From Ampelomyces quisqualis (lineage: Eukaryota > Ascomycota > Dothideomycetes > Pleosporales > Phaeosphaeriaceae), in NCBI GenBank assembly GCA_018398575.1, contig JAGTXZ010000003.1:2728001-2792000 (forward strand): a stretch of 64,000 bases of DNA. Direction: 5' to 3'. A program made the translations under genes and the position numbers. The notes beneath the pieces are model-generated. The model was not told where the DNA came from. It ran no database searches and saw nothing but the letters and a program-made list of their open reading frames with translations. Of the stretch, positions 10,623 to 21,115 are shown piece by piece. Within the stretch, counting starts at the first letter, position 1. Each line of letters begins with the position of its first letter.

Positions 10623-12131
10623 ATGGCCTCTTTGGACTTCGACCAGAAAATCCTTGGGCGCATAGCGAAGCAGACAGCCGACTCCAACCCCTTCTTGTCA
10701 GGCGCCCTCTACCAGATTCTGGGATTGTCTGTCTTGCTTGCACGTCGGCTCATGCGCGCACGGAAGCTACGCAAGCTGGACACGAGTCGAGACACGCCGT
10801 CTCTTGCTGCCTACCAGCACATATTATGGATGTCTCGCGAGGGTCTTTCCATACTAGAGCTTTATGTCCTTCCTTATGCTCAAGACGATCAACATGGCCC
10901 GGAGTGCAGAGTGCTGAGTGTGAAACTCCGCGCCAGCTTCTATCACGTCTTCTGTCTATTTCATAATCAGCCGCCAGTAACGACGACAAACATGATGTCT
11001 ACCGACCCGCGAGCACCGGGTGCGCCTCCTTTACCGCCATCACCCAAAGGAGGGAATGGCGGTCGCAGGCCAGACCCGCCAGGGCTCTCACCACCATCAA
11101 GGCGCGCAGGTAAACAGCCGACTCTTCGCGAACCCATCGACTCCATCGTGTCAGAGACGTCTTTCGTCACGAACCCCTATGCAGCTGGTGGACCTGTAGG
11201 GACACCCTCTCCTGCACCGCCAATCAACGCTCCGCCCGGTCTCAGCCCCGTCCCGATCCCTCAACCTTCGTCATTCATCCTACCACCCCTGAACTTCGTG
11301 CCCCTGGCGAGCGGCTACTTTGCAACGGCCACATCGTACGCCACCCAGTTTCTTCACGGATCACATCCATTGAGACTGTCCGTGGCATTGGAGCATAGCG
11401 CGTTCTTGTGGGACTGCGTGCATGATCTCGACGGCTCCCGACGGGTTGCGAGGCGCGCAATCAAGGACGTTTACCGCGCTAAAGAAGATTTGGACGACAC
11501 CGAATTCGAGGATGCTGCAGAGCTCGTGGGCATATTGGGCCGCATGATGAAGCGCAAAAGTTGGGAGGGGACACCACGAGTAGGCCTAGGTAGCCCAGAG
11601 CCTGCTGCACCCTTCACTGCTCCCATCGCACCTGCTCAGCGCAGGCCACAGAGCAGCAGACGTGCTTCCGAAGGCCCACGATTATCAGACCCTGTACAAC
11701 AAACTCAAACTCGAAATACGGCACGCAGCCGATCGACTTCAACCTCAAACAGTAAGCCAACTACCAGGCAGAGAGAAGCTGCCAATTCAGAAGGCACACC
11801 GAGGTCAGAGACCCAACGCTTCTCGGGAAGTGGCAGTCATGATACCACGCCGCGTGCAAGACATGTCAGCGTAGAGAGCGGTGCTAGTACAACGCCGCGG
11901 GCACCACAAGGAGTTGGTGGTCGCTCTCCCGCCACACCTCGAACCACGCATCGTGCATCTGGCAGTGGCGATTTACAACGAGGAACGCCTCTTGTCGGAT
12001 ACCCAAATCCTATCGCACCAAGTGCAGTTGCGAAACTTGCCTCAGACGCAGTGCGGCGCTCACCCAACCTTCGACGGTCGCCGCGATCGTCGCCAACCCA
12101 AGAGAGCTCTTACTCTAGACAACAACAATGA
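10623..12131 (+). CDS. Divergent 14-3-3-like protein with a proline-rich insertion
   Basis: Single-exon protein of 502 residues. Residues 1-115 resemble the N-terminal half of 14-3-3. Residues 247-312 (HPLRLSVALEHSAF, then helices ending in ILGRMMKR) match the C-terminal 14-3-3 helices (HPIRLGLALNFSVF in canonical members). Between them lies a Pro/Gly/Ser-rich insertion of about 110 residues. Residues 313-502 are a disordered Ser/Thr/Arg-rich tail with many possible phosphosites. Canonical 14-3-3 proteins are dimers of about 250 residues that bind phosphopeptides through a Lys-Arg-Arg-Tyr pocket. The Arg-Tyr pair of the DYYRY helix aligns here with His-Val (SFYHVF, residues 105-110), so classical phosphopeptide binding is doubtful. 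The ATG at 10623 matches the usual MA(S).D start. Confidence 0.8.
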   Translation: MASLDFDQKILGRIAKQTADSNPFLSGALYQILGLSVLLARRLMRARKLRKLDTSRDTPSLAAYQHILWMSREGLSILELYVLPYAQDDQHGPECRVLSVKLRASFYHVFCLFHNQPPVTTTNMMSTDPRAPGAPPLPPSPKGGNGGRRPDPPGLSPPSRRAGKQPTLREPIDSIVSETSFVTNPYAAGGPVGTPSPAPPINAPPGLSPVPIPQPSSFILPPLNFVPLASGYFATATSYATQFLHGSHPLRLSVALEHSAFLWDCVHDLDGSRRVARRAIKDVYRAKEDLDDTEFEDAAELVGILGRMMKRKSWEGTPRVGLGSPEPAAPFTAPIAPAQRRPQSSRRASEGPRLSDPVQQTQTRNTARSRSTSTSNSKPTTRQREAANSEGTPRSETQRFSGSGSHDTTPRARHVSVESGASTTPRAPQGVGGRSPATPRTTHRASGSGDLQRGTPLVGYPNPIAPSAVAKLASDAVRRSPNLRRSPRSSPTQESSYSRQQQ

Positions 12132-13342
12132 CTTGCATAGACGGGACGGGACCGATCGAGGAAGATAGAGGTACAATGGGCTATACCCGACCAAGCTTTC
12201 CTTCTGCCCTCCACACAGCCCTCGCCCCTATCATCGACTCCAGTGGACTACTCGAGACCCATCAGTCTCCATTCTAGACCTTCGTGATCGAACGGGCTCG
12301 AGTCTGAACCGCAGTGCACATTTACTGGACACAAGTGCGGCGGACATCCTCCCAACGGCATCCACCAAGATCACCCGACCCGTCGCAAAGCTATACACAA
12401 CCCCCCCTCGAATAAAACACGCATACCGCCTTTGGGATAATCACTTCGTCAATCCCCCAAACACTCCACGGGCCATCACCACCCACTGTACTATACCGGC
12501 ATTCCCCTCGACGTACATACCACCACCTCATTTCAACTTCTTACACAACTGTAGCATACAGGGCACACAAAAGCCATGCTCATTCCCCGGGCGGCTACCC
12601 TGCATTTCACCACATTGGGCACTTAAACCGGCATCTCATTCGGAGTCCTCTTTGGAGTTATTTTTACCCGCTTTGTACTGTTCCAAGAGATACCACCCTG
12701 ATGGTCCATTTTCCCGCTGTTTGTCCCCGGCCCCCTTCTCACCCGGGATATCTGCATCACTGGACGCATGGTGCTAGATGGCTGGATGTGACTTGGAATA
12801 CTATTTTGGAACTTTGCCTGCGTTTTTATTCATCGAGTGATTGATTGACTGCGTATCCTGATGTGCATGCTGAATTATTATTTTTTCTCGCGCGCCTGCC
12901 ATTTGCCGAAGCGCAAGGTATGTCGGTGTTAGACGTGACTGACGCTCGGATGGAAGATAAATAGCGTTGTCGTGCCCAGCCGGCACTTGGGCAGACGACA
13001 TGCGCTGACCGTCGTTTACCCATTTTGCATGGACTAGAATTGACAGCGGTCATGGCAGAAACATCCGACCCAATCCCGTCTGTTAGAACTGCTATTAGTA
13101 CCGCGAGAGCTCCCGGGACATGTCGCGACCAGAAAGGATTGAATTTCGAGTAGGTCATCTCAGCAACTGTATTCGCGCGAGACGAGTCTGCATTTCCACG
13201 AGAGAAGATTTTTTTTTCCAACGCCATACAATGCATGCGGAGAGAGAGGGCCCCTTGAGATGGCCAAAGCGCCGTATGAAAATGCCTTTCTATCTTCACT
13301 GAAACCACATACGCGCCGATGCACGATTTCTTCTCCGTTTCA
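12132..13342. other. Convergent intergenic region
   Basis: 3' regions of the 14-3-3-like gene and PRP31. A minus-strand frame (12826-13461) overlaps the PRP31 3' end but has no recognisable content. No gene supported. Confidence 0.4.
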
Positions 13343-15028
13343 TCATGCGTCTGTCCGCGGCCTTTTGACCGGCAAAGCAGGGACCTTGAAACCGCCGGCA
13401 TCGACCTTGGACGAGGCCCCCAACTGCGTGAACGAACCGCCTTTGAACCACCGATCTTCATCCGCCTTGCGCTTCCGGTTCATTTCCTCCCTGGCCTTTG
13501 GATCGACGAGTTCGAGGCCTTGTACGGGCGTGAATGCAATGGAACTGGTTCCTGCTCCGCCGCCGAGACCTACGCCTCCTGTGCGCAGACCCTGGGCGCG
13601 GAGAGATGTAGCTGTTCCGCCGGCACCGAAGCCCTTGAGCGAGGATGCAGCGCCGAGAGTAGTGTCGCCGCCCCAGCCTGCGCCCTGTTTTTTGGATAGT
13701 TTGGCGCGCGTCTTGGGATCGATTTGTTGTGCGCGTAGGCGGCCTGTGTCTTTTGCGCCAATCATGCCCATGCCCTGGACGGAGTCGCCGTAGCCGACTT
13801 CTTTTTCTTCTTTGCCAAAGGCCATGCGGTTTTGGGCGGCGCGCAGCTCCGTGGTAGCGACGGCGGCTTTTTGGGCGCGGGCTCGTCTTCCACCGCGTTT
13901 GCGGGCGGGTTTGTCGTCGGGGGCGGGGAGGGCGCGAACGCCGTTGTTTTTGGGGGGCTCGGTGAGTTTGTCGAGGCGACGTTCGCATTCTTCTTTGAGT
14001 TGGATGCCGGTTTCTCCGCCGACGGATGTGTGGGTGAGGTCAACTCTGGCTGCGAGGACAACTTTTCCGGATAAGATGCGCATAGCTTGCTTTTTCTGGT
14101 CCTCGCGAATGGTCTGTAGAATAGGACTGTGGTAGAGGTAGCCCTGATGACGGACACCGATGTTGGAGGCTAGACCTAAACCACTGGCTCGATTGACTCC
14201 GAGACTCGAGATGTTGCACGAGGGCGTTTTGGCCAATCCACTGATTCCACCAGCATGTGAGATAAGCTGTGCTGCCGCAAGAGAGCCCAAAAGCACTGTG
14301 AGGTTGGGCGCAAACGAGGTCATGCGTGATTGCACGAAGGACGAGAGAGTATCCTTCGCTTTGTCCAGCTCAAGGAGCAGTGTGCATGCCCCCACTATGA
14401 CTTCAAGTTCGCTCTCACTCAGATCACGACCTTTCGCACGCGTCGCCTCAACCGTCAGGACCATGAGACTTGGAGAGCTCAGGATGGACTTTAGTGGCAC
14501 GCCCAGAGCATTGTCTGAGCTCTGCGATATGGTCTTCAGGTCGTCAAGATCCGAGTTCTGCAGGATGAGAACTGACTTTGTGAAATCGATGGGGTTTTGA
14601 ATCAACTCCTCCATGTAAGGGAATTTAGCCGAGTAGATGTCTCGTGTGAACTTGTGCAGTGCTTGAATCTCGTCGCCGATCTGGGTCGAGAACTCGTTCG
14701 CCTCTGTGAGTAGCTGATATTCGGGGTTCTCCTCAATCGATTCGCCGTCCAAAACCTCCGGAGCCTGGTCCTTGACTTGCTCGATTTGCTCGAGGACCGG
14801 CCTGAGGCTCTTCATGAGGGTTTGGGCACCCCGTATATCCGCGGGTCCCTTTTTCTCTTTCGTGCCCTGCTCGGCAACATACTGCGCCTCCTCGTCTACC
14901 ATCTCTTCATCCTCGTCTCCGTTGGCTTGTGGCGGGTCTCCTCGGGCAAAGTCATTTTCCAAATCGGCCAAGTCCTCGTCGCCCGAATCGGCAAAGTCTG
15001 CCATGAGCTCCTGCTCGAGAGTCGCCAT
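13343..15028 (-). CDS. PRP31: U4/U6 snRNP protein Prp31 (NOP-domain splicing factor)
   Basis: Single-exon protein of 561 residues starting MATLEQELMADF at 15028. An acidic N-terminus is followed by a coiled coil and then the NOP domain, with HAGGISGLAKTPSCNI and the loop reaching GYLYHSPI. A Lys/Arg-rich RKRGGRRARAQK segment and the Prp31 C-terminal region (NRMAFG and onward) follow. Length and order match the family. Prp31 binds the 15.5K-U4 snRNA complex and holds the U4/U6.U5 tri-snRNP together. It is transcribed away from CLF1 with 400 bp between their ATGs. Confidence 0.97.
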   Translation of the reverse strand: MATLEQELMADFADSGDEDLADLENDFARGDPPQANGDEDEEMVDEEAQYVAEQGTKEKKGPADIRGAQTLMKSLRPVLEQIEQVKDQAPEVLDGESIEENPEYQLLTEANEFSTQIGDEIQALHKFTRDIYSAKFPYMEELIQNPIDFTKSVLILQNSDLDDLKTISQSSDNALGVPLKSILSSPSLMVLTVEATRAKGRDLSESELEVIVGACTLLLELDKAKDTLSSFVQSRMTSFAPNLTVLLGSLAAAQLISHAGGISGLAKTPSCNISSLGVNRASGLGLASNIGVRHQGYLYHSPILQTIREDQKKQAMRILSGKVVLAARVDLTHTSVGGETGIQLKEECERRLDKLTEPPKNNGVRALPAPDDKPARKRGGRRARAQKAAVATTELRAAQNRMAFGKEEKEVGYGDSVQGMGMIGAKDTGRLRAQQIDPKTRAKLSKKQGAGWGGDTTLGAASSLKGFGAGGTATSLRAQGLRTGGVGLGGGAGTSSIAFTPVQGLELVDPKAREEMNRKRKADEDRWFKGGSFTQLGASSKVDAGGFKVPALPVKRPRTDA

Positions 15029-15428
15029 GCTGAGGGTTGCGCGCGCGTGTATGCGATGGTCGCGGCTGTAGCGGTTCGCAAAGGCGGCCGGAGGTTTCCC
15101 TCCTGTTGTGGGGTGGTTGAGTGACAGGCCCGAACAAGCGCACAAGCTATAACGTACCTTTACCCGGGGTGGCCGCCGATGGAGAACTTGCGAGTTGACT
15201 GGTGTGTTGCAGAGTGCCCTGGGGATGCAGTCGCAAGTGACGTGAATCTGGGCGGGAGGCTTGGCGTGGAGATAAGTTTACTGCCAGGCGGTAAGGCGTC
15301 TGCGACTGAATTTCCCGGCCTCAGCAACACCAGCTCGCCCTGCACGCCGCCCAGACGCGATCGACGCGACGCTTACTTCGCATATTCCACACAGCATCAC
15401 CCCGGCGCTTTCGAGCTTCACCGCCGCC
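15029..15428. promoter_or_regulatory. Shared upstream region of PRP31 and CLF1
   Basis: A GC-rich 400-bp spacer between two divergent splicing-factor genes is a candidate bidirectional promoter. I see no clear TATA box. Confidence 0.5.
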
Positions 15429-17480
15429 ATGGAGAGCTCACGAGGACCCCCGCGCGTCAAGAACAAGGCGGCCGCGCCCATCCAGATCAGCGCCGAACAG
15501 CTGCTTCGCGAAGCCGTCGACCGTCAAGATGACAAGCTCAAGGCGCCGACGCAGCGCTTTGCCGACCTCGAGGAGCTGCACGAGTTCCAGGGCCGGAAGA
15601 GGAAGGAGTTTGAGGACTATGTGCGGCGCAACAGGATCAACATGAACAACTGGATGCGATATGCCCAGTGGGAGCTCGAGCAGAAGGAATTCCGGCGGGC
15701 GCGATCCATCTTCGAGCGGGCGCTGGACGTCGACAGCACCGCCGTTGCGCTATGGCTCCGTTACATCGAGGCCGAGATGAAGCACAGGAACATCAACCAC
15801 GCGCGAAATCTGCTCGACAGGGCCGTGACCATTCTGCCGCGAATCGACAAGCTGTGGTACAAGTATGTGTACATGGAGGAGACTCTTGGCAACATCGATG
15901 GCGCGCGTTCTGTCTTCGAGCGCTGGATGCAGTGGGAACCAGACGAGGCGGCTTGGTTGTCGTACATCAAGCTGGAGAAGAGACATGGAGAGTTCGAAAG
16001 AGCAAGAGCCATCTACGAGCGCTTCACCGTTGTGCATCCCGAGCCCAAGAATTGGATCAAATGGGCCAAGTTTGAGGAAGAGAACGGAACTAGTGATCTC
16101 GTACGCGATGTGTACGGCACGGCAGTCGAGACACTCGGGGATGAGTTCATGGACGAGAAGCTGTTCATGTCCTACGCCAAGTTCGAGGCAAGACTGAAAG
16201 AGCTGGAGCGAGCCCGGGCCATCTACAAATTCGCTCTGGACCGGATGCCGCGATCCAAGTCTGTGAATTTGCACAGTGCTTTTACCCAGTTCGAGAAACA
16301 ATATGGTGACAAGGACGGTATAGAGGACGTCATATTGTCAAAACGAAGAGTGCACTATGAGGAGCAGGTCAAGGAGAACTCGAAAAATTACGATGCGTGG
16401 ATCGATTTCGCACGGTTAGAGGAGACATCCGGAAACACAGACCGCGTACGGGACGTATACGAACGAGCTATTGCGCAGATACCGCCAACGCAAGAGAAGC
16501 GACATTGGAGACGGTACATCTACCTCTGGCTGTTCTACGCAGTATTCGAGGAAACTGTATCGCGGGATATTGAGCGAACACGGCAGATCTACCAGGAGTG
16601 CATTCGTCTACTCCCACACAAGCGCTTCACATTTGCCAAGGTTTGGCTCATGTTTGCACACTTTGAGGTCCGACAGAATCAGCTCACGACTGCGCGGAAA
16701 TTGCTGGGGCAATCTATTGGCATGTGTCCAAAAGACAAGCTGTTCAAGGGTTACATTGAGCTTGAGATGAAGCTCTTCGAATTTGGGCGGTGTCGGCAAC
16801 TTTATACCAAGTACATCGAGTGGAACGGATCAAATTGCCAGACCTGGATCAAATTTGCCGAGCTGGAGCGAGGATTAGACGATCTCGAGCGTGCTCGTGC
16901 AATCTTCGAACTCGCTGTGGACGAACCACAACTCGACATGCCCGAGCTCTTGTGGAAAGCATACATCGACTTCGAGGAAGGTGAAGGCGAATACGACCGA
17001 ACGCGCGCTCTGTACGAACGTCTTCTCTCGAAAACCGACCACGTCAAGGTCTGGACCTCGTGGGCCCAATTCGAACTCTCCGTGCCCGACGAAGCCGACG
17101 AGAACGGCACCACAGCCGAGGATGAAGACCGACCCGTTACTGAAGCTGCCAAAGGCCGCGCCCGCGAGATTTTCACTCGTGCACACACACGTCTCAAAGA
17201 GACGTCCGCCACAACCGACCGCGTCGCCCTACTCACCGCCTGGCGCTCTTTCGAAGCCATACACGGCACCGCAGAAGACCAGGAGAAGATTGAGAAACAA
17301 ATGCCGAGAAAGGTTAAGAAGAGGAGAAAGTTGGACGATGGCGAGTTCGAGGAGTATGTTGATTATGTATTTCCTGCGGACGACGAGAGTGCGGCCAAGT
17401 TGGCGAAACTTTTGGCGAATGCTCAGAGGTGGAAGGCCATGCAAGCAGCGCAGCAGGCGGGCGGCGAGAATGGGGAATAG
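15429..17480 (+). CDS. CLF1: Pre-mRNA-splicing factor Clf1/Syf3 (crooked-neck-like HAT-repeat protein)
   Basis: Single-exon protein of 683 residues made almost wholly of HAT (half-a-TPR) repeats. Each unit has the W..Y...E and ARxIxERAL pattern (for example WMRYAQWELEQKEFRRARSI near residue 80). There is a basic KKRRK stretch near 640 and an acidic segment before it. Length matches Clf1/CRNKL1. Clf1 is a scaffold of the NineTeen complex in the spliceosome and is needed for tri-snRNP entry and activation. The start is supported by the conserved PRVKNKAAAPIQISAEQLLR region just after it. Confidence 0.97.
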   Translation: MESSRGPPRVKNKAAAPIQISAEQLLREAVDRQDDKLKAPTQRFADLEELHEFQGRKRKEFEDYVRRNRINMNNWMRYAQWELEQKEFRRARSIFERALDVDSTAVALWLRYIEAEMKHRNINHARNLLDRAVTILPRIDKLWYKYVYMEETLGNIDGARSVFERWMQWEPDEAAWLSYIKLEKRHGEFERARAIYERFTVVHPEPKNWIKWAKFEEENGTSDLVRDVYGTAVETLGDEFMDEKLFMSYAKFEARLKELERARAIYKFALDRMPRSKSVNLHSAFTQFEKQYGDKDGIEDVILSKRRVHYEEQVKENSKNYDAWIDFARLEETSGNTDRVRDVYERAIAQIPPTQEKRHWRRYIYLWLFYAVFEETVSRDIERTRQIYQECIRLLPHKRFTFAKVWLMFAHFEVRQNQLTTARKLLGQSIGMCPKDKLFKGYIELEMKLFEFGRCRQLYTKYIEWNGSNCQTWIKFAELERGLDDLERARAIFELAVDEPQLDMPELLWKAYIDFEEGEGEYDRTRALYERLLSKTDHVKVWTSWAQFELSVPDEADENGTTAEDEDRPVTEAAKGRAREIFTRAHTRLKETSATTDRVALLTAWRSFEAIHGTAEDQEKIEKQMPRKVKKRRKLDDGEFEEYVDYVFPADDESAAKLAKLLANAQRWKAMQAAQQAGGENGE

Positions 17481-18161
17481 GATGTAGTTGGTAAGGAGTT
17501 TAATGGGGAGTGGGATGTGTAATTATAGCTATATCGAAAAAGCCCTGATAAACAGAGCGTTTGAGATCGGATCCATTGCAACATACTGGCCTGATATTAC
17601 AACACATCCATCATATAAACCACTCACCGTGCTGAACATTCCTTGATGACACACTTTTTTACCATATCCCACGATTAAGATGCCACACTATCCTTCTCTA
17701 GCAATGGAGGATATCTCAACCCACATTCATCTCGACTTTCTGGGCTGGACGGGTGAATACTACCAAAGCCCTAGATGCTAGACCGCTTTCCAAGACCATC
17801 AACTTCCAACTATGGAGACTTTTTTCTTCGCAGATACTATTGCAAAAGGTATGAAGCTCGTGCTTGGCCGAGGGGACCTTAGCCCTTCCCGTTCCCACTC
17901 CCGTCAGCCTGGAGAGCGGGTAGTTATCTTATCCCAACTGCTCAACCATCCTTGAATGACCAAAGCATTTATCAGGAACGCTTAGCAAAAGAAGAATACG
18001 GTAATTGCATTGTAAATGGTCCTCTTGAAGTTCTGGTGTTGGCAGGCCCTGAGTGCCCCAAAAAATGTTGGTCCTGCGTCGTTCCCTTCTCCGCAACAGC
18101 CCACCACGGCACCACACCACAACCTCTACCATCAAACTAGTACAACTATTGGCAAAAAGAA
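17481..18161. other. Intergenic region
   Basis: 3' flank of CLF1 and 3' flank of the tRNA gene; no gene seen. Confidence 0.4.
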
Positions 18162-18235
18162 TGGTCACTACGAGGGTCGAACTCGCGACCTTGGCGTTAT
18201 TAGCACCACGCTCTAACCAACTGAGCTAAGCGACC
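18162..18235 (-). tRNA. tRNA-Ile (anticodon AAT)
   Basis: The minus strand folds into a full cloverleaf of 74 nt. The acceptor GGTCGCT pairs with AGTGACC (one G-T), the D-arm is GCTC/GAGC, the anticodon stem TGGTG pairs with CGCCA around loop CTAATAA, and the T-arm is GCGAG-TTCGACC-CTCGT. The anticodon AAT (read as IAT after editing) decodes isoleucine. No intron is present. Discriminator base is A. Confidence 0.96.
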
Positions 18236-21115
18236 GACATAGTGTTGTTATGCATCGAATGGAAGTTTGAAGAATTAGAAAATTCTAATTAAAACCACAA
18301 ACAATACAGTCCTTGAATTGCCAGTCAAAAGCCACAGGACGAAACTCTTCCGCCGGCTGACAGGTACCCGGGGTCAGAAGTAAGATTGGTGGGGTAGACT
18401 TTGAAAATCCTGTACGACATACCACCCGGGTTACCGGATTAGGAGCAGAGTAACGTTGTCACGAGAAGCAACAGCAAGAGACTTGGCAGAACTCTATGTC
18501 GCTGATGAAGCATACTAGACAAGATACCGTAGCCTGTTTTGTCTTGGGAGGTAGAGGAGAGGGGGGGGGGGAGATACGGGATTAACGATAGGTATAGAGC
18601 ATCTTCGAGCTTACAAAACACTCTTGTAGAGATACCAGGCACGTTGGTAAATTTGTAAATACCTTTCTCACACTTGGGAAACTATACACCCAAAGTGCCC
18701 CAGCTCTTGAATACGCGAGGATGCTCGCCGCATCTTCTTTCAAGCTCGTTCCTAGTTGGACTGCATGCGTCTAGGCTAACAAGAATATAGGGGCGTCTTT
18801 GCAGGAGGAATGCATGTGGCAATAGGTATTAGCACACTAGAAGCGCTTTCAAACCTCGTGGTCTTGAGAGATTTCCTCTTACAACGCACACATTCTTGAC
18901 TAGATCGCTCCGGAAATGAATGAACATCTGAAGAGGAATCGTGCCGCTGTGTAGAGCTAATTCCCTCTTCATAAATGCAGTGGGCAAGCTAAGACCAGCT
19001 AGAAGCATGTTGCGATATGTTACGCAGAGGCGCCGTGGTCCCTTCAGGGGCTGACCTAGACAATGCTCTGAACATCTTGGTGCAAGACAGGAAATGTAGC
19101 AGCGATATCGATGGATAGATACAATCGACGCAACGCTCCGATAATGCGCTTCTCCTGGGTAGGTGGTATGCCCAAACATAAAATAAACGTACCGATTACT
19201 TCAAGTCTAGCGCGATAAGCCCAAGGCGATTCAACCAACTTCCTACGCGCCCAAGAGAACCTTGTACATTCCCCGATGGACCGTGGTACTTTCTACAACG
19301 CTAATCTGCGTCGTGAAGGGTAGACAAGCTTGCACTAGATTATGAGTTGAACTGCAGCCATGGCACAAACAGAGGGTGTGCAGATTCGCCAATGCTGTGC
19401 GTGGAGCCGTGGGGGAAAGGTGATCTTGCAGAGAACGTGCTTGATCCTACATCTCCGCCTGACGCATACCGGTATCTACGAGCGGGGTCATAACGACGGT
19501 ACCATGCTCATCTCCAAGCCAAGCAGCCATACAAAACCGCGACCTGAATTATGAATCGAACCAGCCTACGCGCAAGGCACAGTATCACGCGCATACCCTC
19601 CCCAAGAAAAAACCTCGCCAAGAGTCGGTGTAACGAGGAAGGCATCATAAAAGTCCCCATCCGCCATCTCAACACATCCTTCTCCCCCCCCCTCGTACCC
19701 AGCATCACGCTTTGTGCATTCCCTTCCATTTCATTTTCCACAAACCCAGCGCGCTCAATACCATCGGGACAAGTCGGATGTTACCGGTTGAATCCTCATA
19801 ATGCTTTTGCCAACCAAACAATTTGAGTTTCGAACGGACTAATGCACATGTCGTATTCCCTTCCCCTCTTTGCGGGAGATTGCTCAAGGACGCACAGCCC
19901 CACATGTTCTGTCGCACAAAGGGCAGGCTCGGCCGGCGTGTTCCGAGGTCGCTTCGCTTTTGGGTGTTTGGTGGTACGATGGTAGAGGGTTGGTTGGTGG
20001 TACGGAGTACAGGGGAAGGGCTTTGGCTGGAGGAGAGCGGCGACACGGCATGGGGTTTCTGGTGTGTGTGGACACAAAGTATGAGGTGCCGGCGCAGTGG
20101 AAATTCTCCGACCGTTGGGACACGGCATAGGTGGTGCGTCCATGTTGTGCTGCGCTTGGAGGGTCGGTGCGTCGTGTCTGGGTTTGGAGAGGTTTGCCCC
20201 GGGCGATGAGAGTTTGATGGTAGGGTGTGTGTTCGTTGGGGGTGTGGTGGGTTCTGGGTGCTGTGAGAGACCACGAGCTCGTCTATGGGTGACGGTTGAG
20301 GAGCGAACCAGTAGCTGTGCTATCTGAGTCCGAAGTTGTTGCTGGTGACACGGAAGTGGCGGTGAACTGCATGTTTGACACTGCCCGCCAGTTGTCGAGC
20401 TCATAGGACGAAGCTTGAAGATGATTGGCTTGAGGCTTGAGAAGTAATCAAACGGTCAGACTGGAGAGGCTTTGTGTTTAGATGTCTGGACTACCGAGGT
20501 CGTGCACTGCAGGTGCGTTTCGTACTGCATTACCCACAAAACGAGTCCCACGTACCACTCATATGCTTCCAGACAGAACTTTGGATGTGGATATTGGACA
20601 TTGCAAAACAGTCTCTCATTCCAATCTTCTCCTCTCTTCCACCAAAACCTTGAATCCAACGACTCTGCTTCATGGACCAATCATGTCGATGCAGCCTGCA
20701 GTCGCACCTCGAACTAAAAATTACTCGTCGCCGTGACTTGGCGCAGAAAACGACGCAGGACGCGACGCAAGTCGAGCCGGGTATATGTTGTGTCTGCCCA
20801 AAACGCGACTTGACCACCAGCTCCTCACGCTAGGTGCAGAAGAAAGCAGAGGTAAAAAGGGCGAACGTAGTATAATCGGGAGCAGATGTACGATCACGGT
20901 ACTTGTGGATAACTAGACCTAACGGAGGCTAGAATTCCACCGAGTAAGGGCAAAGAAAATCTCGTGCATCGTACGATGGTACTTAACATTTGCCCAGTCT
21001 CCAACAAGATTGTGACGCTTGGTGAGGGTGCTGGAGGCTCGCCTCGGGAATGGGTCACCTGGAGTCGGTGGAGGATTTCTTCGACTGCGTCGCATAACTT
21101 TGACGCGTGACCGGA
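18236..21115. other. Long intergenic region, possibly with a small Cys-containing frame
   Basis: About 2.9 kb without a gene I can support. A poly-G run lies near 18560 and one TACGGAGTA motif near 20000. On the minus strand all three frames are open around 19.8-20.3 kb. One of them (down to 19884) ends with a short CPLC-x3-C segment and could be a small protein, but the low-complexity, C-rich sequence makes this weak. Confidence 0.35.

Noticed and set aside
12826..13461. 211-codon minus-strand frame at the 3' end of PRP31
   Set aside because: Partly overlaps PRP31 in another frame and has no domain; likely 3' UTR.
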